Origin: Anaerorhabdus sp036641015
Lineage (GTDB): Bacteria > Bacillota_I > Bacilli_A > Erysipelotrichales > Erysipelotrichaceae
Length of the DNA: 64,000 nt
Reading direction: 5' to 3'
Assembly (NCBI RefSeq): GCF_036641015.1
Contig: NZ_JAVWFO010000004.1
Location: 1-64,000 of the forward strand
Positions 17,285 through 25,075 of the stretch are shown in pieces; within the stretch, counting starts at the first letter, position 1, and the number at the start of each line of letters is the position of its first letter. The notes under the pieces are model-generated. The model searched no databases, was not told the DNA's origin, and was given only the letters and a program-made list of their open reading frames with translations. Made by a program: the position numbers and the translations under genes.

Positions 17285-17313
17285 ACTTTACACTCTCAAA
17301 TGTAAGATGTCAA
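17285..17313 (-). promoter_or_regulatory. Promoter of the metNIQ T-box transcript
   Basis: Perfect TTGACA (17308-17313), a 17-bp spacer and TAAAGT (17285-17290) on the minus strand place the transcript start near 17278. Confidence 0.8.
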
Positions 17314-17333
17314 TATCTTTTTTCTGAAAATGT

Positions 17334-18047
17334 TTACAGTTTGATATATTTACTTATTTTATCTTCGTTGTAATTTAATACTAAATCATTTGGAAAATCA
17401 ACTTCTGCTAATAATGCATCTGTATGATCAGTATTACCAACATCAAATGAAATATGCGCATCACTATCTAAAACTATCATACAGCCTACTTTTTTACATG
17501 CTTCTAATATCTTACGACAATTTTCTATTCCATTCACACGACTTGATATTGGACGTAATGAAGAATTATTAATTTCTATTAACGTATTTGTTTCTAGTGC
17601 CATTTTTGCCAATTGATCAAAGTCACATGGATAACGATCATCATCTGGATGTCCAATAACTTGAATGTATGGATTATTACATATCGCTTTATATGCACTC
17701 ATATTATCTTCCAACGTATGTGTTGTGCTATAGCAAGGTGTATGAAAAGAAGCAACGCAATAATCTAGTGACATAAGAACATCTTCATCTAAGTCAACTA
17801 TTCCATTTTCATCTATTATATTTAATTCGCATCCTCTTAAAACTCTTACCCCATCAATCATCGGTGGAATTACAGATAAGTTTTTAAAATGAAAAAAGTG
17901 TGTACCACCAGGAATCCCTGGAGCATGATCACTCATACCATAATATTTTAATCCTTTATCTTTAGCTGCTTTTATATTCTCTTGTAGTGTACTATATGCA
18001 TGACCGCTACTTATTGTATGTGTATGTAAATCCAATATATTCTTCAT
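17334..18047 (-). CDS. PHP-domain phosphatase/phosphoesterase (YcdX-like)
   Basis: This 237-residue protein is a complete PHP domain, a trinuclear-metal phosphoesterase fold. It shows DLHTHT near the N-terminus, MSDHAPG, the metal-binding E in GCELNI, SFHTPCYS, GHPDDDR and the C-terminal DSDAHISFDVG. It resembles YcdX-type phosphatases more than HisK or the DNA polymerase PHP domain. The substrate is unknown. The start is ATG 18045-18047, preceded by GGGGGAT; a GTG at 18059 is in frame but less likely. It sits just upstream of the met promoter and is unrelated to it. Confidence 0.8.
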   Translation of the reverse strand: MKNILDLHTHTISSGHAYSTLQENIKAAKDKGLKYYGMSDHAPGIPGGTHFFHFKNLSVIPPMIDGVRVLRGCELNIIDENGIVDLDEDVLMSLDYCVASFHTPCYSTTHTLEDNMSAYKAICNNPYIQVIGHPDDDRYPCDFDQLAKMALETNTLIEINNSSLRPISSRVNGIENCRKILEACKKVGCMIVLDSDAHISFDVGNTDHTDALLAEVDFPNDLVLNYNEDKISKYIKL

Positions 18048-18152
18048 CTTATCCCCCACTTAACTTAACTATTATAGAACTTTACTATTTTAATTACAAG
18101 GATACCTAACTCATCCATGTACAAACAAAATAAAATAATTAAAAATTAATTA

Positions 18153-18161
18153 TGATATAAT
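18153..18161 (+). promoter_or_regulatory. Extended -10 promoter of the FemAB-like gene
   Basis: TGATATAAT is an extended -10 element (TGnTATAAT) on the plus strand, 22 bp before the start codon. No clear -35 box is visible. Confidence 0.55.
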
Positions 18162-18182
18162 ATTCAAGAAAGGTTGATGATT

Positions 18183-19412
18183 ATGAAACTAAATACAACT
18201 TGTAATAGTATTGATTTTGATGATTTTGTACTTAAGCATAATTTAGTGCATTATACAAAAACATCAATGTGGGCACAAAATAAAAATAATGAAGGAACCC
18301 CTGTTTATCTTGGGTTTGTAGATAATAATCAACTAATTGGTACTGCCCTTGCATTTAAACGGAAATGGCATAACAAGACTTATTTTTATATCCCTTGGGG
18401 TCCATGTTTAAATACCAACAATCTTGAACAATTTAAAGAAGCCCTTCAATTATGCATCCAATATGCGCGCAAAGAAAATGCTTTCTTTTTAAGAACTGAC
18501 TTTAATATCCAAAGAGTATCTAGAGATATTGATGGTAATCAAATAGATGGAATTAATAATGAACATATCACTGAATTACTGAAAGAAATTGGTTTTAAAC
18601 ATAAGGGATATGGTTATGCATATAATGGTAGTTGGGTAAATCGCTATACCCTAATTGCTAATTTAGATAAGCCTCTTGATGAAATATTAAAAAGCTATCA
18701 TAAAGCTAGACAAACCGCTATTAAAAGACATTCAATCATTGGTGTTACTACCCATTTAGCAACGCAATCAGAAATATCTTACTTAATGGAATTTGAAAAA
18801 GAACTTGCCGAAATACAAGGATTCAAACCACACACACGCACATACTTTGAAAATATCATGGATAGTTTTAAAGATCATGCTAGATTTTACATTACCGAAA
18901 TAGATTTAAAACAAATGGTTGCTGGTTTAGACGAAGAAATACATTCCAAAAAGTATGCAAAGGATAAAGAAGCCCTCGCATCAAAAGAGAAGGAATATAA
19001 CGAAGCTGTTTCTCTTCATTCTAAATATGGTGATAATGTAGTTATTGCAGCTGGATTGTTCTTGTATGTTGGTAACACATCTTATGATTTATATACTTAT
19101 AATCGTAAAGAATTTAATTTTGTTAAACCAGTAGATAACTTACATTACTTTGCTATGAATGATATGAAAAATTTAGGTGTACTTAAATATGATATGTGTG
19201 GTTTTTCTGGAGTCACTAATTCTGATGATCCTTATTATGGTTTATATAGCTATAAGAAATCATTTGGTAGTGAGTTTACCGAATACATCGGTGAGTTTGA
19301 TTACATATTAAATGTAAAAAACTATACACATTTTATTAAATCAATAAAACTAAAAGGAAAAATTAAGCGTAAACTTAATTCCATCCTATATAAGAAAAAG
19401 AATTTGAAGTAA
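18183..19412 (+). CDS. FemAB/FemX-family peptidyltransferase-like protein
   Basis: This 409-residue protein belongs to the FemABX/MurM group of GNAT-fold enzymes. These move amino acids from aminoacyl-tRNA onto peptidoglycan precursors to build interpeptide bridges. Visible hallmarks are SMWAQNKNNEGTPVYLGF, YIPWGPCLN, the KSYHKARQTAIKRH loop, a charged coiled-coil insertion (about 250-285) and the C-terminal YDMCGFSG and YKKSFGSEFTEYIGEFD. I start at the ATG at 18183, nine bases after AGG; nearer ATG/TTG codons at 18174-18177 are too close. It is the only Fem-type gene here and is isolated on the plus strand. The amino acid used is unknown. Confidence 0.85.
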   Translation: MKLNTTCNSIDFDDFVLKHNLVHYTKTSMWAQNKNNEGTPVYLGFVDNNQLIGTALAFKRKWHNKTYFYIPWGPCLNTNNLEQFKEALQLCIQYARKENAFFLRTDFNIQRVSRDIDGNQIDGINNEHITELLKEIGFKHKGYGYAYNGSWVNRYTLIANLDKPLDEILKSYHKARQTAIKRHSIIGVTTHLATQSEISYLMEFEKELAEIQGFKPHTRTYFENIMDSFKDHARFYITEIDLKQMVAGLDEEIHSKKYAKDKEALASKEKEYNEAVSLHSKYGDNVVIAAGLFLYVGNTSYDLYTYNRKEFNFVKPVDNLHYFAMNDMKNLGVLKYDMCGFSGVTNSDDPYYGLYSYKKSFGSEFTEYIGEFDYILNVKNYTHFIKSIKLKGKIKRKLNSILYKKKNLK

Positions 19413-19428
19413 TTTTCAAATTCTCTTT
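19400..19428 (+). terminator. Terminator of the FemAB-like gene
   Basis: GAATTTGAA-GTAATT-TTCAAATTC is a 9-bp stem overlapping the stop codon, followed by TCTTT. The U-run is weak. It also lies at the 3' end of the small minus-strand gene. Confidence 0.5.
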
Positions 19429-19606
19429 AAAATATAAATGATAATAAAGCAAGTACAATAATTCCTAACACAAAATACAACCAAAAGTTACCTTTTCTTT
19501 TACCACTAGAATAATTATTTTGATCATCTTTATAATTGTTATCTCTTAGATTTCTCGCATCATCTCTTTTGATATTGTTCATCTGTTGATTTTTAAATAG
19601 ATCCAT
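19427..19606 (-). CDS. Small single-pass membrane protein, 59 residues
   Basis: A 59-codon frame starts MDLFKNQQMNNIKRDD after a near-perfect GAGGAGGAC ribosome-binding site. It is short and easily missed by length cut-offs. Residues 1-39 are hydrophilic and rich in N, D, K and R. Residues 40-59 (FWLYFVLGIIVLALLSFIF) form one C-terminal transmembrane helix, so the charged part probably faces the cytoplasm (tail-anchored). I do not recognise a family. It is 16 bp downstream of the GNAT-like gene, probably in the same transcript. Confidence 0.75.
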   Translation of the reverse strand: MDLFKNQQMNNIKRDDARNLRDNNYKDDQNNYSSGKRKGNFWLYFVLGIIVLALLSFIF

Positions 19607-19622
19607 TATTTGTCCTCCTCAA

Positions 19623-20150
19623 TTATGTCAAATCTTTCGCAAGAAGTATTAAATGAAAACCTACCTCATATGCATTTGATTGAATCCCTATCACTTTAAA
19701 TCCATGTTCAAGATACCATAGATAGTCAACACGGTCACATTGTAAGTTTTTAATAGCGTGTGAAATATCCATAATTTTTTGATTATGAATGTTAAACCCT
19801 ATTGAGCTAATCCCACTGCGTAATGTAAGATAACCTTTACTTTTAGCATATTTTTCTGCAGTTTCAATCAAATCACCTAATTTATGTTCAAGTTTAAATT
19901 CGCCATGATCATCATATCCACAACACTCAAGTTCTAAGGTGCGATAACCAATTAATTCTCTACACAATATCCATCCCCTTGGATGTTGCCTATCTTCACC
20001 TATAACCCATCCCACAGTTTTAATTGCTTCATTTATATCATAGAGTTGTCCATAGGCTTCTTCCCTAGTTGGCCACCATTCAGGTTTAGAATGAGTCATT
20101 AAAGTTGCTACATAGTTAATTGAATCATTATCCAACTCAAATATTTCCAT
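19623..20150 (-). CDS. GNAT-like acetyltransferase, uncertain
   Basis: This 175-residue protein has the pattern of a GNAT N-acetyltransferase. A central strand is followed by a helix beginning KLGDLIETAEKYAKSKG and a C-terminal YLWYLEHGFKVIGIQ segment. The acetyl-CoA loop is not clearly the usual Q/RxxGxG/A, so activity is unproven. ATG 20148-20150 follows AAAGGTGA; extending to 20204 would run through the ftsZ terminator. A TATAAT at 20176-20181 just after that terminator could be its promoter. Function is unknown. Confidence 0.6.
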   Translation of the reverse strand: MEIFELDNDSINYVATLMTHSKPEWWPTREEAYGQLYDINEAIKTVGWVIGEDRQHPRGWILCRELIGYRTLELECCGYDDHGEFKLEHKLGDLIETAEKYAKSKGYLTLRSGISSIGFNIHNQKIMDISHAIKNLQCDRVDYLWYLEHGFKVIGIQSNAYEVGFHLILLAKDLT

Positions 20151-20186
20151 GTAATCACCTTTCTTTCTTACTTGAATTATAGCATA

Positions 20187-20213
20187 GAAAAAAAACATCC
20201 TCACGGATGTTTT
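20187..20213 (-). terminator. Terminator of ftsA-ftsZ
   Basis: AACATCC-GTGA-GGATGTT followed by TTTTTTT on the minus strand, eight bases past the ftsZ stop. Confidence 0.85.
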
Positions 20214-20219
20214 TGCTAT

Positions 20220-21284
20220 TTAGCGTAATTTGAAGAATCCAGGAATTTGGTTATCTTCTTCTTCAACGATTACTTCTTCCTCATAATCGCGTGCTGCATA
20301 TCCAGATTGTGGAGTAACTGGCTTACCTTGTGTTGGTATTTTTGCCTTTGGTAAATCAAATCCAGTAGCAATAACAGTTACAATAATTGCATCACCAATT
20401 TTTTCATTGATAGCAACCCCAAATATAATATCGATATCATTACCTGCAGATTCACGAATGAATTCAACAGCTTCACTTGCATCATATACTGAAATTGAAG
20501 CACCACCAGTAACGTTTACAATTGCATTTTTAGCACCTGTAATTTGAGCTTCTAGTAATGGTGATTGAATAGCCTTTTGAGCAGCTTCTTGTGCTTTGTT
20601 GTCACCTTGTGACATACCAATACCAATTAATGCAGATCCTTGACCTTCCATAATAGAACGAACATCAGCAAAGTCTAAGTTCATTAATGCAGGAACAGCA
20701 ATTAAGTCAGTAATTGTTTGTACACCTTGACGTAATACATTATCAGCTTCTTTGAAAGCTTCTTCAAATGGAATATGACCAATAACTTCTAGTACACGAT
20801 TATTTGATACAATGATTAAACTATCAACGTATTCTTTTAATTGTTCAAGCCCTTCTTCAGCTTGAATCATACGACGTTTACCTTCAAAACTAAATGGTTT
20901 AGTTACGATACCAACTGTTAAAGCACCCATTTCTTTTGCAACTTTTGCAAATAATGGTGCAGCTCCAGTACCAGTACCACCACCAAGGCCTGCAGTTAAG
21001 AAAATCATATCTGCGCCTTCCATAGCTTTTTTAATGTCTTCTTGACTTTCTTCAGCTGCTTTACGTCCATTTGCAGGATTTCCGCCAGCTCCAAGACCAT
21101 CTTTACCTAGTACTATTTTATTTTCAACAGGTGAAACTTCTAATACTTGTAAATCTGTATTTGCGATAAAGAATTCAACTCCTTGAACTCCCTCTTGAAC
21201 CATTCGGTTTACAGCATTATTTCCAGCACCACCGATACCGAATACTTTAATTTTTGCAACTTGATTATAAGCTAAATCTGCCAT
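20220..21284 (-). CDS. ftsZ: Cell division GTPase FtsZ
   Basis: FtsZ is the tubulin-like GTPase that forms the division ring. In 354 residues it has the N-terminal GIGGAGNNAVNRM, the tubulin signature GGGTGTGAAP, the T7 catalytic loop (NLDFADVRSIM) and the C-terminal peptide QIPGFFKLR that binds FtsA and other membrane tethers. The linker before that peptide is short and acidic. An AGAGGGA site precedes the ATG. It follows ftsA by 12 bp, the usual order, and a strong terminator ends the pair. Confidence 0.97.
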   Translation of the reverse strand: MADLAYNQVAKIKVFGIGGAGNNAVNRMVQEGVQGVEFFIANTDLQVLEVSPVENKIVLGKDGLGAGGNPANGRKAAEESQEDIKKAMEGADMIFLTAGLGGGTGTGAAPLFAKVAKEMGALTVGIVTKPFSFEGKRRMIQAEEGLEQLKEYVDSLIIVSNNRVLEVIGHIPFEEAFKEADNVLRQGVQTITDLIAVPALMNLDFADVRSIMEGQGSALIGIGMSQGDNKAQEAAQKAIQSPLLEAQITGAKNAIVNVTGGASISVYDASEAVEFIRESAGNDIDIIFGVAINEKIGDAIIVTVIATGFDLPKAKIPTQGKPVTPQSGYAARDYEEEVIVEEEDNQIPGFFKLR

Positions 21285-21296
21285 CTCTATTCCCTC

Positions 21297-22553
21297 TTAC
21301 TTTCTTGCTTCAAAAAGCATACCTTTCAAACGTTTTGTAATTGATTCTTCTTCTGAATCAGGATTTTGTTCTTTATAGTGAACAGTCTTACTAAATTGCT
21401 CCATATCAATACTATTTTCATTTTGTCCATTAATAGGAAGCTGATCTTTATATGCAAAGAATAAACCTAAACATGTCGATAAACCACTGTATCTAACACC
21501 TAATGTTTCTGGTGTATAATTCTTTACTTCAACACCTAGTTGTTTCGACAGTAAAGTAGCTAAACCTTGAAGTTCTCCACCTTCTCCAGTAATCATAACA
21601 GTCGTCTTATTTGAATTCAAGATAGGAAGACAAATAGATTTCATATCGCTCAACCACTTTTGAACATCTTTTTCAATACAACCACATAATTCTTTCTCAG
21701 ACATCGTGAATGTTTCACCATGATTTGCCCAAATATAAATAGGCGAATTTGTGTATGATGTCTCATCCAATCGAGCATTATATTTCAATAAACGAGAAAT
21801 AGTCTCATTGGGTAGGTCAAATTTTTCTTTGATTGAATCAATCCATGTATCTATACCATTCTCAAAGATATCACTATTCATTAGTTTTCCTTTTGATAGT
21901 AAACCAAGTGTTGTAGTTTGTCTTTCAAGTTTAATAACAATTACATTTTGATCCATTGTTTGTTCGAATAACGCCGCTTCTTTTGCAAGTGCAAACGTAT
22001 CCAAATAAATATCCATAACACTTAATCCTGTTTCTTCTACACAGCGTACTAAGTCAAATGCTACATCACGATCAACACATAATAAATCAATATCAATTGT
22101 TAAATCCGAACATTTTTCATTTAGCGGCATACGTCTTGTTGAAATACCATTGCATGTGTATTTCACGCAAACTGCTTGTACCATAGCCAAAGAATCATCA
22201 ATTTTAGTAGCCATTGCCTTTTTTACAGAACGACGAATATCTTGAATAGTCACAACATTCTCAATTGATTCTACTCTTGTATTCACTTTAAGTGGGTAAC
22301 GATGCATATTAACTGAAGGAATACACAATAAAACACGCTCAATTTTTGCTCCTACTGTACGAGTAGCATTATCAACCGCTTTTTTAATTGACTCTTGAAT
22401 CGCTTCAGCGTCAGATATTCTGTTATTGCTTATCCCAAATGCTGGCACTCTTTCCACTTTGATAATATTAAAGCGAGTATTAAAAAATTCGCCTAAAATT
22501 AATCTAATTTCGTGATCTGCTATTTCTAGGGCAGCAAAGATTTGTTTATCCAT
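21297..22553 (-). CDS. ftsA: Divergent FtsA-like division protein
   Basis: FtsA tethers FtsZ to the membrane. Position directly before ftsZ, the actin-like layout and the 1C (SHS2) subdomain around VLLCIPSVNMHRYPLKVN support FtsA. A C-terminal positively charged amphipathic segment (ITKRLKGMLFEARK) fits the membrane-targeting helix. The 418-residue protein is very divergent. The usual phosphate-1 motif (DIGTxK type) reads ALEIADHEIRL. The phosphate-2 DxGGGTT motif reads IVIKLERQTTTLG. The adenosine motif is ITGEGGELQG. ATP binding may be weak or lost. I take ATG 22551-22553 (MDKQIFAALE); longer starts add unconserved residues. Confidence 0.83.
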   Translation of the reverse strand: MDKQIFAALEIADHEIRLILGEFFNTRFNIIKVERVPAFGISNNRISDAEAIQESIKKAVDNATRTVGAKIERVLLCIPSVNMHRYPLKVNTRVESIENVVTIQDIRRSVKKAMATKIDDSLAMVQAVCVKYTCNGISTRRMPLNEKCSDLTIDIDLLCVDRDVAFDLVRCVEETGLSVMDIYLDTFALAKEAALFEQTMDQNVIVIKLERQTTTLGLLSKGKLMNSDIFENGIDTWIDSIKEKFDLPNETISRLLKYNARLDETSYTNSPIYIWANHGETFTMSEKELCGCIEKDVQKWLSDMKSICLPILNSNKTTVMITGEGGELQGLATLLSKQLGVEVKNYTPETLGVRYSGLSTCLGLFFAYKDQLPINGQNENSIDMEQFSKTVHYKEQNPDSEEESITKRLKGMLFEARK

Positions 22554-22670
22554 GTCCTTAGGAGACCCCCTTTTCAAATTCACAATGTTATAATAACACA
22601 TATATTCCATTATAAAAAGAGATTACGTAATAAAATGAATAATTTTCATAAGAAAATGTCGTCCAAATAC

Positions 22671-22699
22671 TTGCAAAGAATGAATAGGTATGTTATAGT
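22671..22699 (+). promoter_or_regulatory. Promoter of rpmB
   Basis: TTGCAA (22671-22676), a 17-bp spacer and TATAGT (22694-22699) lie on the plus strand, 39 bp before the rpmB start. Confidence 0.75.
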
Positions 22700-22738
22700 T
22701 TACAAGCGAATTACGAAATTAGAGAGGGGGTCTACGGT

Positions 22739-22933
22739 ATGTCAAGAGTTTGTGCCGTATCCGGTAAAAAAGCATTATCAGGAAATAAACGTTCACATTC
22801 ATTACGTGCAACTCGTCGTAAATGGAATGTAAATTTACAAAAAGTTAAAGTGATGATTGATGGGAAACCGCAAAGAATCCGTATTTCCGCTCGTGCATTA
22901 AAAACATTAAAAGCTGAGCAAGCAGGAAAATAA
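22739..22933 (+). CDS. rpmB: Ribosomal protein bL28
   Basis: bL28 is a small basic 50S protein. The 64 residues include SGKKALSGNKRSHS, RRKWNVNLQKVKV and RISARALKTLK, typical of the family. Only one cysteine, in SRVCAVSG, is seen, so this is the non-zinc form. A strong GAGAGGGGG site precedes the ATG. It is monocistronic, with its own promoter and terminator, divergent from ftsA and convergent with thiN. Confidence 0.97.
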   Translation: MSRVCAVSGKKALSGNKRSHSLRATRRKWNVNLQKVKVMIDGKPQRIRISARALKTLKAEQAGK

Positions 22934-22934
22934 A

Positions 22935-22958
22935 AAGAACTGAAAAGTTCTTTTTTTT
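22935..22958 (+). terminator. Terminator of rpmB
   Basis: AAGAACT-GAAA-AGTTCTT with a following T-run directly after the rpmB stop. It abuts the convergent thiN stop. Confidence 0.9.
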
Positions 22959-23568
22959 AATCATTTGTTTGCATCGCAAGCAATCTACCATTTTGAACAT
23001 GAATAATACATGTTTCACCCAGAATCTCATTGGATAAACCGATGAGATTTTTTGTATCCATAAAATAATCCGTTAAAACATACTTAACATTTTCAAATGT
23101 AACAATTGCATCCTCAATAGCAAACAATGATAAATACTTATAATTATTTTTACTAATTGAATGTGTACCTACATCTAAGCAAAATATTTTATTGCGATCA
23201 TCCATCAATACTAATTCAATGCCATTTTCTTGAATGCACATTTGTTGATTAACATAATGATGATCAAGTCGTCCACCAATAGAACCAAGGAATAATAGTT
23301 TTTCATATCCTCTTTTTTTACACTCATCAATCGCTGCTTGACTATCACTAAAATCTTTCATTGCTTCAAGTTGAATAACATCATCACTCATTTGATAAAT
23401 AAGATTGCGTTCTTCAATTGATACCGAATCAAAATCACCTACCGCAAAAGTCATACGTATACCAGACGAAGCTAAGTACAAAGCTCCCCTATCAACACCA
23501 ACAACATCACCTACAACTTGCGATAGTGATGTTTTAATATTCGCAACAAGCGTAACTTGTTTTAACAT
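22957..23568 (-). CDS. thiN: Thiamine pyrophosphokinase
   Basis: ThiN transfers pyrophosphate from ATP to thiamine, giving thiamine diphosphate. The 203-residue protein shows VGDFDSV, the metal/ATP segment DFSDSQAAI (usually DxTDxE), LGSIGGRLDHHYVN and a C-terminal beta-sandwich. A salvage route for TDP fits the TDP-dependent pyruvate:ferredoxin oxidoreductase in this window. It overlaps rpe by 7 bp and ends the housekeeping run priA-rsmB-rlmN-prpC-prkC-rsgA-rpe-thiN. Confidence 0.9.
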   Translation of the reverse strand: MLKQVTLVANIKTSLSQVVGDVVGVDRGALYLASSGIRMTFAVGDFDSVSIEERNLIYQMSDDVIQLEAMKDFSDSQAAIDECKKRGYEKLLFLGSIGGRLDHHYVNQQMCIQENGIELVLMDDRNKIFCLDVGTHSISKNNYKYLSLFAIEDAIVTFENVKYVLTDYFMDTKNLIGLSNEILGETCIIHVQNGRLLAMQTND

Positions 23569-24206
23569 AAACTAGCTACTGCATCCTTAATATTATTTTT
23601 AAATACGTAACTACCTGCAACTAAAACATCTGCACCAGATTCTTTACATAACTTACCTGTTTCTTGATTTATACCACCATCAACTTCAATAAGTGTTTCA
23701 TAATGATTATTAACAATTACATCTTTAAGTTTTTTAATTTTATTTAATGCTTCTGGAATAAATGATTGTCCTCCAAAACCTGGTTCAACAGACATAACTA
23801 AAACTAAATCAAATTCATTAACAATATCAAGAATTGATTCTACATTTGTATTAGGTTTAATACTAATTCCCGCTTTACAACCTTTTGAACGTATACTACG
23901 TGCTAATTCAATACATGCTTCTTTATCTTTGCACGCTTCATAATGAAAAGTAATCATATTAGCGCCCGCATCAATAAATACATCCGCAAAGAAAACTGGA
24001 TCACTTACCATGATGTGAACATCTAAAAATAGATCTGTCATCTTACGAAACGCTTTTAAAATATCAGGACCAAATGTTAAATTAGGTACAAAATGTCCAT
24101 CCATGACATCAAAATGAATCCACTTTGCATTTGCATCTTCCACTTCTTTAAGTTGTTGGTTTAAATTACAAAAATCAATTGATAATACCGATGGTGCTAT
24201 AATCAT
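23562..24206 (-). CDS. rpe: Ribulose-phosphate 3-epimerase
   Basis: Rpe interconverts ribulose 5-phosphate and xylulose 5-phosphate in the pentose phosphate pathway. The 214-residue TIM barrel has IAPSVLSIDF, the metal-site strand WIHFDVMDGHFVPNLTFGP, DVHIMV, the MSVEPGFGGQ loop and EVDGGI near the C-terminus. All metal ligands seem present. It sits between rsgA and thiN, a conserved arrangement in Bacillota. Confidence 0.96.
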   Translation of the reverse strand: MIIAPSVLSIDFCNLNQQLKEVEDANAKWIHFDVMDGHFVPNLTFGPDILKAFRKMTDLFLDVHIMVSDPVFFADVFIDAGANMITFHYEACKDKEACIELARSIRSKGCKAGISIKPNTNVESILDIVNEFDLVLVMSVEPGFGGQSFIPEALNKIKKLKDVIVNNHYETLIEVDGGINQETGKLCKESGADVLVAGSYVFKNNIKDAVASLC

Positions 24207-24218
24207 ATATTTTTCCTC

Positions 24219-25067
24219 CTATTTTTTCATTAATGGTAAACATTGTAGATAATTTTCATAGCGGATAGAAGATACCACATGATTCTCTACTGCTTTTTTT
24301 ATCGCACATCCAGGTTCATTTAAATGAATACAATCTCTAAACTTGCACTTACCTAAATAAGGTTTAAATTCAAACATTGAATTACATAATTCAGTAGGTG
24401 TTGTTTTAGAAAAATCAAGAGAAGAAAATCCTGGTGTATCAGCAACCCATCCCCCTGCAACCTCATGAAGTTCGGTATGTCGTGTCGTATGTTTTCCTCT
24501 ACCCAGTGCTTTTGAAGTCTCTTGTGTTCGTAACTCAAATGTAGGATCCAGCGTGTTAAGCAAAGTGGATTTACCAACACCACTTTGTCCTGTTAATACC
24601 GTTATTTTATCACATAAAACTGCCGCAAGCTCTTGATCTACATTATCTTTACCACAAAGTAGTACAACATAACCTGATTTACGATAATCATCAACAATTG
24701 TATAAATCCCATCGTCGCTTGCTACTAAATCCATTTTAGTAATACATATTACTGGTTGAATATTAGCAATTTGAATTAGAAAAGAAATACGATCCACTAA
24801 CGTAGCACTAAATTCTGGATCTTTACTAGACATCACAATAATAGCTTGATCAACATTAGCAATCGCTGGACGTAGTAAAGAGTTCTTTCTTTCAAGAACT
24901 CTTTCAATACCAACCTTATCATCATAAAACTCTATTTCTACTAAATCACCTACTACAGGAGTAGTTTGAAGACGTACCTTCCCCATAGCTACACAAAGAA
25001 GTCTTTCTTTGTTTTCAGTTAAAACAGTATACTGATTTGAAACTATTTTAATAATTCTAGCTTTCAT
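24219..25067 (-). CDS. rsgA: Ribosome small-subunit biogenesis GTPase RsgA
   Basis: RsgA is a circularly permuted GTPase that checks late 30S maturation. The 282 residues contain an OB fold, then G4 (TKMD), G1 (GQSGVGKST) and G3 (DTPG) in the permuted order. A C-terminal zinc knuckle has cysteines in GKCKFRDCIHLNEPGC. Start: ATG 25065-25067, preceded by AGGAG; a GTG one codon earlier is also possible. It is located between prkC and rpe, a common order. Confidence 0.95.
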   Translation of the reverse strand: MKARIIKIVSNQYTVLTENKERLLCVAMGKVRLQTTPVVGDLVEIEFYDDKVGIERVLERKNSLLRPAIANVDQAIIVMSSKDPEFSATLVDRISFLIQIANIQPVICITKMDLVASDDGIYTIVDDYRKSGYVVLLCGKDNVDQELAAVLCDKITVLTGQSGVGKSTLLNTLDPTFELRTQETSKALGRGKHTTRHTELHEVAGGWVADTPGFSSLDFSKTTPTELCNSMFEFKPYLGKCKFRDCIHLNEPGCAIKKAVENHVVSSIRYENYLQCLPLMKK

Positions 25068-25075
25068 CACATCTC

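Noticed and set aside
22542..22832. 96-codon plus-strand frame over the rpmB promoter and start
   Set aside because: It overlaps rpmB in another frame, has no homology I can see, and lies across a clear promoter.
24353..24583. 76-codon minus-strand frame inside rsgA
   Set aside because: It is a shifted-frame shadow of rsgA with no start signal.
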